Below are positions 6,092 to 7,820 of a stretch of DNA of 7,820 nt, one piece after another (positions within the stretch are counted from its first letter, which is position 1; the number at the start of each line of letters is the position of its first letter). Made by a program: the position numbers and the translations under genes. Source of the stretch: Acidimicrobiia bacterium (GTDB lineage: Bacteria > Actinomycetota > Acidimicrobiia > Acidimicrobiales > Ilumatobacteraceae); contig RHCK01000068.1 in assembly GCA_010030605.1 (NCBI GenBank), positions 1 through 7,820 on the forward strand. Direction: 5' to 3'. The notes under the pieces are model-generated. The model had not been told where the DNA came from. It did no database searches and saw only the letters and a program-made list of their open reading frames with translations.

Positions 6092-6098
6092 TATTCTG
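6092..6098. promoter_or_regulatory. Candidate overlapping divergent -10 boxes (zinc-finger gene and aldolase)
   Basis: Plus strand TATTCT (6092-6097) fits TAnnnT and could start the aldolase transcript near 6104, giving a leader of about 50 nt. Minus strand CAGAAT (6098-6093) is one base from TAnnAT and ends 6 nt before the zinc-finger ATG at 6086. The arrangement repeats the divergent pair at 4683-4689, but with weaker boxes and no good -35. Confidence 0.35.
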
Positions 6099-6153
6099 CC
6101 AACCGACGGGTTCGACGTGTGGGACACCCGCACTCGCGCGACAGACTCGCATC

Positions 6154-7215
6154 ATGGTTGTTCCGGTCGCCCCACTTCATCGGTTCGCGAGCGACAACAA
6201 CGCGGCGGTCCATCCGCGCGTCATGGAGGCTCTCGCCGAGGCGAACCACGGCCATGCGGTCGCCTATGGAGACGACCCGTGGACCGAACGTGCCGTTGCC
6301 GACTTCGACGAACTGTTCGACTGCGACACGGTCACGCTGATGGTGTGGAACGGCACTGGGGCGAACGTGCTCGGGTTGGCCAGTGCGCTCTCCCCCGGCG
6401 GGGCAGTCGTGTGCACCGATTGTGCCCACATCAATGTCGACGAGACCGGCGCCCCCGAACGAATCCTCGGCTCCAAGTTGATCGACCTTCCGGCGACGAG
6501 CGGCAAGCTCTCCGCCCGGCAGCTCGAGTCCTTGCGGCATCAGATCGGCGTCGTGCACCATGTGCAGCCCCGCATCCTGTCCATCACGCAAAGCACGGAG
6601 TGGGGCACCCTGTACTCGGTCGCCGAACTCGAGGCGCTCTGCCACGCGGCGCACGATCTCGGTTTGTACGTGCACCTCGACGGTGCGCGCATCGCCAACG
6701 CCACCGCCGCCTTGGGCGGTACGCGCGAAGCATTGCGTTCGTTCACCACCGACATCGGAGTGGATGTGATCTCGTTCGGCGGCACCAAGAACGGAATGAT
6801 GTACGGAGAGGCCGTGGTGTTCCTCGATCGTTCTTTGGCCTCCCACGCCGGCTATGTGCGCAAGCAGATCACCCAATTGCCGTCGAAGGTTCGCTACATC
6901 TCGGCGCAGTTTTCCGCGCTGTTGCACGATGACCTCTGGATCCGCAACGCGTCGCACGCCAACCAGATGGCGTCCCTGCTTCACTCGCGTCTCGTGGGTC
7001 GATCGGACCTGTCGGTGTCCGCTCCCGAGGTGAACAGCACGTTCCCCACCTTCTCCCCCGCCATCGAACAGCACCAGATCGAGGCCTTGCGGGAATGGTC
7101 GTATTTCTACGATTGGGACACTGCGGGTCGTCAGGTGCGCTGGATGACCGCCTGGGACACTCAGTCCGACGACGTCGAACGCCTGGTGACCGGACTCGAT
7201 CATTTCCTGTCCTGA
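6154..7215 (+). CDS. Low-specificity threonine aldolase / beta-eliminating lyase family enzyme
   Basis: 353-residue fold-type I PLP enzyme expected to cleave L-threonine (and allo-threonine) to glycine and acetaldehyde. Motifs in order: FASDNNAAVHPRVMEAL (11-27), AYGDDPWTERA (37-47), WNGTGANVLGL (65-75, phosphate binding), CAHINVDETGAPE (90-102, His92 stacks on the ring), the ITQSTEWGTLYS segment (144-155), HLDGARIANA (174-183, Asp176 and Arg179) and SFGGTKNGMMYGEAVVF (207-223, Schiff-base Lys212). Length fits the family. ATG at 6154 is chosen because homology begins at about residue 8; the frame is open to an ATG at 6085, but the added 23 residues look random and overlap a promoter-like region. 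No strong Shine-Dalgarno is seen. The Q-S-T-E segment differs from the E-N-T-H of classical LTAs, so the exact reaction is less certain than the fold. Confidence 0.9.
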   Translation: MVVPVAPLHRFASDNNAAVHPRVMEALAEANHGHAVAYGDDPWTERAVADFDELFDCDTVTLMVWNGTGANVLGLASALSPGGAVVCTDCAHINVDETGAPERILGSKLIDLPATSGKLSARQLESLRHQIGVVHHVQPRILSITQSTEWGTLYSVAELEALCHAAHDLGLYVHLDGARIANATAALGGTREALRSFTTDIGVDVISFGGTKNGMMYGEAVVFLDRSLASHAGYVRKQITQLPSKVRYISAQFSALLHDDLWIRNASHANQMASLLHSRLVGRSDLSVSAPEVNSTFPTFSPAIEQHQIEALREWSYFYDWDTAGRQVRWMTAWDTQSDDVERLVTGLDHFLS

Positions 7216-7240
7216 GGCGCCGGACCCGGGTCGCTGTCGT

Positions 7241-7275
7241 CGAGTTTCGGGCTCGAACCGGACCGCTTTTGGTCC
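7241..7275 (+). terminator. Weak stem-loops after the aldolase gene
   Basis: Two short hairpins follow the stop: CGAG/CTCG (7241-7244 with 7252-7255) and GGACC/GGTCC (7260-7264 with 7271-7275, loop GCTTTT). There is no T-run after them, so termination here would be inefficient or factor-dependent. Confidence 0.3.
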
Positions 7276-7285
7276 CAACATCTAA

Positions 7286-7314
7286 TTGACTGGCTGGTTA
7301 GTTAGCCCTAGGGT
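7286..7314 (+). promoter_or_regulatory. Sigma-A-type promoter of the whiB-family gene
   Basis: TTGACT (7286-7291), a 17-bp spacer, then TAGGGT (7309-7314). This is a near-consensus -35, ideal spacing and a TAnnnT -10. Transcription would begin near 7321, giving a 5' leader of about 78 nt before the GTG at 7399. It is the best-formed promoter in the window. Confidence 0.7.
7292..7307. promoter_or_regulatory. Inverted repeat in the whiB promoter spacer (candidate operator)
   Basis: GGCT (7292-7295) and AGCC (7304-7307) face each other around TTAGTTAG (7298-7305), entirely within the -35/-10 spacer. A bound protein here would block or reshape the promoter. The arms are only 4 bp, so this is a suggestion. 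Confidence 0.35.
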
Positions 7315-7387
7315 TGGCGATGTTGATCCGGGGGTCGGATCGACCAACGAGGGGAAGTTCCGGCGTCGATACCAGCGACACCGGTTG

Positions 7388-7394
7388 AAGGGGG
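7388..7394 (+). promoter_or_regulatory. Shine-Dalgarno of the whiB-family gene
   Basis: AAGGGGG, 4 nt before GTG at 7399. It supports a GTG start rather than the internal GTG (7408) or the ATG at 7450, which would leave too little sequence before Cys23. Confidence 0.6.
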
Positions 7395-7398
7395 ATCC

Positions 7399-7698
7399 GT
7401 GTCGGCCGTGGACATCGTCATCACTCGTCAGCAGACCGACGACGCCTGGATGAACAAAGGCGCGTGTCGGGGCATGACTCACCTGTTCTTCCCGTCGACC
7501 GCCGAGCGACCACAGGCTCGCGAACGCCGCGAGGCCATGGCCCGCGCGGTGTGCGAAGGCTGCGGGGTGCGCGACACCTGCCGCGACTTCGCTCGCACCA
7601 ACCACGAATACGGCTTGTGGGGTGGCGAGAGCGAAGACGAGCGACACGAAGCCGGCTTCCGCCTCATCGCACCCATCGGTATCCGCGCCGCGTCCTGA
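7399..7698 (+). CDS. WhiB-family iron-sulfur transcriptional regulator
   Basis: 99 residues from a GTG start. WhiB proteins bind a [4Fe-4S] cluster through four cysteines and modulate sigma-A-dependent transcription in Actinomycetota, responding to redox or nitric oxide. The four cysteines are Cys23 (NKGACRG), Cys52 and Cys55 (VCEGC) and Cys61 (DTCRDF), spaced C-X28-C-X2-C-X5-C. The turn YGLWGGESEDER (71-82) matches the family's G-[VIL]-W-G-G motif. LFFPSTAERPQARERREAMA (29-48) is the typical stretch between the first two cysteines. After the turn the chain ends in HEAGFRLIAPIGIRAAS, with fewer basic residues than the usual Arg/Lys-rich DNA-contact tail. Start: AAGGGGG (7388-7394) lies 4 nt before the GTG. 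The W-containing N-terminus is short. Which WhiB subclass it is cannot be told. Confidence 0.95.
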   Translation: MSAVDIVITRQQTDDAWMNKGACRGMTHLFFPSTAERPQARERREAMARAVCEGCGVRDTCRDFARTNHEYGLWGGESEDERHEAGFRLIAPIGIRAAS

Positions 7699-7733
7699 CC
7701 GCTCCCCCGATGACGGTGATGCGAAACTGACGC

Positions 7734-7820
7734 ATGGCCGATTCGCGACACGACGATTCGCATCGCGCGGCGGTCCACGCGGCATGGACGGAACTCGGTG
7801 ATCCGCGTCGCATCGTGGCG
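7734..7820 (+). CDS. Start of an unidentified gene, cut by the right edge
   Basis: An open frame of 29 codons from ATG at 7734 to the window end, beginning MADSRHDDSHRAAVHAAWTE. It starts 36 bp after the whiB stop on the same strand. Codon use (G/C in third positions) resembles the neighbours. There is no clear Shine-Dalgarno; GAAACT (7723-7728) ends 5 nt upstream and is a poor -10 match. Too little is visible to name a family, and the start codon itself is uncertain. Confidence 0.5.
   Translation, partial: MADSRHDDSHRAAVHAAWTELGDPRRIVA

Noticed and set aside
6087..6155. N-terminal extensions of the zinc-finger protein (to 6155) and of the aldolase (to 6085)
   Set aside because: Each would run through the other's leader, and neither added peptide resembles family N-termini. 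The shorter starts were preferred, though not proven.
6091..7281. Minus-strand open frame of 396 codons opposite the aldolase gene
   Set aside because: Antisense shadow of a conserved enzyme. Low-complexity composition, no motif, and it would overlap the promoter region of whiB.
1..7820. CRISPR array, tRNA/rRNA genes, transposase or phage genes
   Set aside because: No regularly spaced repeats, cloverleaf, conserved rRNA segment or transposase motif was seen on either strand.

Overview
This is a GC-rich, gene-dense stretch of bacterial chromosome. It almost certainly comes from an actinomycete (Actinomycetota). The reasons are a WhiB-type iron-sulfur regulator, an actinobacterial-type tandem glycine riboswitch, and several genes whose start codon lies 6-7 nt after a TAnnnT -10 box, the leaderless arrangement common in that phylum. 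An Acidimicrobiia-like source is a guess from protein style, not something the sequence proves. No insertion sequence, phage gene, CRISPR array, tRNA or rRNA gene was seen.

Layout. The left half is on the minus strand. The largest gene is gcvP, the glycine decarboxylase P-protein of the glycine cleavage system; its first 734 residues are inside the window and it runs off the left edge. Its 5' leader (about 2231-2440) is a two-aptamer glycine riboswitch. Upstream of it, also on the minus strand, are a short luciferase-like flavin oxidoreductase (2501-3370) and a sphingosine-1-phosphate-lyase-like PLP enzyme (3438-4676). The lyase gene is divergent, with only an 18-bp gap, from a PaaI-type hotdog thioesterase (4695-5141). 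An FKBP-type prolyl isomerase (5172-5549) follows the thioesterase on the plus strand.

After a gene-free gap of about 160 bp comes a minus-strand small zinc-finger/coiled-coil protein (5709-6086). It is divergent from a low-specificity threonine-aldolase-like PLP enzyme (6154-7215, plus strand). Then comes a whiB-family gene (7399-7698) with a well-formed sigma-A-like promoter, and the first 29 codons of an unidentified gene at the right edge.

How the genes may work together. Threonine aldolase makes glycine from threonine, GcvP consumes glycine, and the riboswitch senses it, so the outer parts of the window share a glycine theme. The middle (S1P-lyase-like enzyme, luciferase-like monooxygenase, acyl-CoA thioesterase) could be a small lipid or long-chain-aldehyde module, but that is inference from families and position. 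Most of the window is ordinary metabolism. The points most worth a second look are the riboswitch and its possible start-site-masking helix, the divergent leaderless start region between 4676 and 4695, the short flavin oxidoreductase, and the inverted repeat inside the whiB promoter.
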